A stretch of 8,551 bases of DNA, from contig JAFZGR010000309.1 of NCBI GenBank assembly GCA_017555325.1, positions 1-8,551 on the forward strand. Direction: 5' to 3'. Below the pieces are notes generated by a model. The model worked only from the letters and a program-made list of their open reading frames with translations. It was not told where the DNA came from and did not search any database. Shown here piece after piece: positions 6,610 through 8,551 of this stretch (position 1 is the first letter of the stretch; each line of letters opens with the position of its first letter). The stretch comes from Alphaproteobacteria bacterium. GTDB taxonomy: Bacteria > Pseudomonadota > Alphaproteobacteria > CAAHEQ01 > UBA3637. Made by a program: the position numbers and the translations under genes.

Positions 6610-6613
6610 AGTG

Positions 6614-6621
6614 TCCTCCTT
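6614..6621 (-). promoter_or_regulatory. Strong ribosome binding site of the 1171-aa gene
   Basis: AAGGAGGA on the - strand lies 4 nt before the ATG at 6609 and inside the 17-nt gap after the upstream gene. It fixes the start. Its near-perfect anti-SD match suggests that this large protein is made at a substantial level. Confidence 0.85.
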
Positions 6622-6626
6622 AAAAA

Positions 6627-8551
6627 TTATTTACTTAAAGCATCTGTTTGTGTTAAATTTAAATCCGTTAATTCGATGTCGGGAATTTTAAACGCTTCTA
6701 ATTGCCTACGTACATCTCTTGCCTGAATGTTGATATCCGGTGTTGTTAATTCTTCTGTTGTTGTAGACAAATAATCATTGGAATGGATCTCTAAAAAGCT
6801 TAATAATTCATCTTCATATCCTTCTAAAATTGTTTCTTCCGCCATTTCAGTATAAGATTGAATTAACTCTTTGGAGGGTTGTTCAATCGGACGTCCATTT
6901 CTGTTCCAATTGTGTACAATTTCGGCACGCATAGCTGCTTCAAATTCAGCTGATTGACAAGCATTCATTGAGTTTTCAAGTGCATATAAAGCTGTTGCTT
7001 CAGCTGTGTTATATTGTTTAAATAACTCTTGTCGGTCGTAATATCCCTGATTTTCCAGAATTTCAGCCCCTTGTTTTGCAACGGAAAAATAACGCCCTGT
7101 TTTAACACAGGTAAACATAATTTCCCGTTCAACTAAATCTTGTTCTTCTGCAATTAAATCTAAATTATTTGGATTTTCTCTACGAGCCATTTCATTTGTT
7201 AATTTTGCTTCTTGATGTTCTAAATACAGTCGGTCTAATTCTTCGGAAGATAAACTTGCTAATCGTCTTGCACCATAAACTAAACGGAGTACAGGTTGAT
7301 CCATCATATCGCCGTTATTCATCATATGAACAAGTGCATTATCAAAATCTTCTGCCGGAATGGCATTAATTTGTTCTACGGCATAAGCTTCACGTTGTTT
7401 GTATGCCGCATGATATGTTGCAATATCTTGGCGAATAGAGGCATTAAGTACATTGGATAATGCGCTGTTGAACCACGTATCATCCATTGTGGCTGCCATA
7501 TCATGTTGCCATTTCGCTCCGGGTTCCCACAATCTGGAACCGACATCAACCCCAACAGCACCCATTGTTGCGGCAAATCCGGCAACACCTCCCAGTTTTA
7601 ATCCAACGCCTAAAAACGGTCCTCCCACAAATGAACCAATACCACAAATAACCACAAATTTACCGGTTTCCCAAATACCTTCACTGATATCATGTCTTGA
7701 AACAAGTCGTCGTGTCAATCCGATTAATGTATCATGTTTTATGCTATCCATTTGTGTGTTTTCTTCCAATCGGACATTAACCTGATACTGCATATCGGAA
7801 TCAATATTCGGATGGCGTGCAATCACAGCTTGTATTTCAGCCGGATTTTCTTGCTGTTTTTGATTGTAAAAATCAATTGTTCTCCGTAAATAATCATACA
7901 TATGTTCAGCTTCATGCAATTTCTGTAATGCCGGAATGATTTTTCCACGCAAAGTTGTTGCATCTAATCCCTGATTGAATAATACATTTGTTCTGGTCGC
8001 ATCCAAAGGTTTATAATCTCCGGCATGTTCGGCATACCGACATAATGCATCAAAATCATTCATCCGCCAAGCGTTATATTTTCGATAATCTTGATCTTCT
8101 AATGCTTGTGCCATATTATATCTACGTAAAGCCTGCCATTCAGGAGATGAACGTAAAGCATTCATCGCATCTCGATAAGCCTGTGTTTTTCCTTGAAGGG
8201 CAGAAAACGGTTTATAAATATATGTAAAAGCAGCATCTAAATGTTCGTTTTCACGCGTGGAATCCAAGAAATTACCATCTTCCCAAAAGTGGTTGTTTCG
8301 CAACAAAGGGGCATATTGCCTAATGCCTGAACGTAGCGTTGCAATGTATTGTTCCGTTTCAAACTGACCTTGCGGTAAACCAGTCCGTTGTGTTAATCCA
8401 AACGCCAAACTTTGTGACATGTTATAGCGAGCACGCAACATCGGTTCCATTCGTTCCGTAACAAAATTAACATGTCTTTGATTGTTTTTATTGTTAAAAT
8501 CATTTGGACGAATAATGACATGTCGATAATCTGAAAATACTCCTTTTTGAA
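6627..8551 (-). CDS. Large helical protein with a glycine-rich hydrophobic core segment (start outside window)
   Basis: I do not recognise the family. The frame has an ATG at 8450, but it stays open upstream to the window edge (QKGVFSDYRHVIIRP and on to NFVTER), and no ribosome binding site precedes that ATG. The true start is therefore probably beyond the window, and at least 640 residues are coded here. Counting from the Met at 8450, residues 1-255 are helical and rich in Tyr, Arg, Trp and Gln. Residues 263-304 are a Gly-rich hydrophobic stretch (GKFVVICGIGSFVGGPFLG, continuing with several GxxxG and GG pairs), long enough for two membrane passes or a buried hairpin. Residues 305-565 are again charged helices (for example EELDRLYLEHQEAK and AEEQDLVEREI). 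The last 40 residues are Thr/Asp-rich. No signal peptide is visible. The stop is 17 nt before the 1171-aa gene, so they are cotranscribed and probably work together. Confidence 0.85.
   Translation of the reverse strand, partial: QKGVFSDYRHVIIRPNDFNNKNNQRHVNFVTERMEPMLRARYNMSQSLAFGLTQRTGLPQGQFETEQYIATLRSGIRQYAPLLRNNHFWEDGNFLDSTRENEHLDAAFTYIYKPFSALQGKTQAYRDAMNALRSSPEWQALRRYNMAQALEDQDYRKYNAWRMNDFDALCRYAEHAGDYKPLDATRTNVLFNQGLDATTLRGKIIPALQKLHEAEHMYDYLRRTIDFYNQKQQENPAEIQAVIARHPNIDSDMQYQVNVRLEENTQMDSIKHDTLIGLTRRLVSRHDISEGIWETGKFVVICGIGSFVGGPFLGVGLKLGGVAGFAATMGAVGVDVGSRLWEPGAKWQHDMAATMDDTWFNSALSNVLNASIRQDIATYHAAYKQREAYAVEQINAIPAEDFDNALVHMMNNGDMMDQPVLRLVYGARRLASLSSEELDRLYLEHQEAKLTNEMARRENPNNLDLIAEEQDLVEREIMFTCVKTGRYFSVAKQGAEILENQGYYDRQELFKQYNTAEATALYALENSMNACQSAEFEAAMRAEIVHNWNRNGRPIEQPSKELIQSYTEMAEETILEGYEDELLSFLEIHSNDYLSTTTEELTTPDINIQARDVRRQLEAFKIPDIELTDLNLTQTDALSK

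Noticed and set aside
8448..8450. ATG at 8450 as the true start of the rightmost gene
   Set aside because: The frame is open for 33 more codons to the window edge with protein-like composition, and no ribosome binding site precedes this ATG.

Overview
The window is AT-rich bacterial DNA. The two confidently named genes, accB and accC, are the biotin carrier and biotin carboxylase subunits of acetyl-CoA carboxylase. The biotinylation site reads EAMKTFNP rather than EAMKM. That variant, the AT bias and a cluster of small palindromic repeats of the kind scattered through many alphaproteobacterial genomes suggest an AT-rich, probably host-associated alphaproteobacterium. The taxonomic call is an inference and is tentative.

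Layout. Bases 2-124 (+) hold an open frame that reads like an internal piece of an uncharacterised protein family and runs without a stop into accB. accB (125-580) and accC (584-1945) follow on the + strand, 3 nt apart, and end at a hairpin terminator (1965-1995). Bases 1996-2322 carry no gene. They hold nested inverted repeats: a roughly 148-bp palindromic element at 2129-2276 lying between two inverted copies of another short repeat. From 2323 to the right edge every gene is on the - strand and convergent to accBC. These are a small single-pass membrane protein (2323-2964), a strong, probably bidirectional terminator (3036-3083), a 1171-aa multidomain protein (3094-6609), and a second large protein (6627 to the right edge, its start outside the window). 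The last two are 17 nt apart, with a strong ribosome binding site between them, and almost certainly form one transcription unit.

Function. accB and accC supply the first half-reaction of fatty-acid synthesis. I cannot assign the three - strand genes to a known family. The 1171-aa protein has the most structure. It has a long alanine-rich helical N-terminal half with about six degenerate copies of a ~75-residue module whose core looks like a helix-turn-helix. This is followed by a membrane segment, a Cys-containing region, a Thr/Pro/Glu-rich repeat, a Gly-rich 8-residue repeat, a second membrane segment, a basic patch and a short coiled coil. Its upstream partner has a long glycine-rich hydrophobic stretch in the middle of an otherwise soluble-looking helical protein. 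Together they look like a two-gene envelope-associated system without an obvious named counterpart. This is the part of the window most worth following up.
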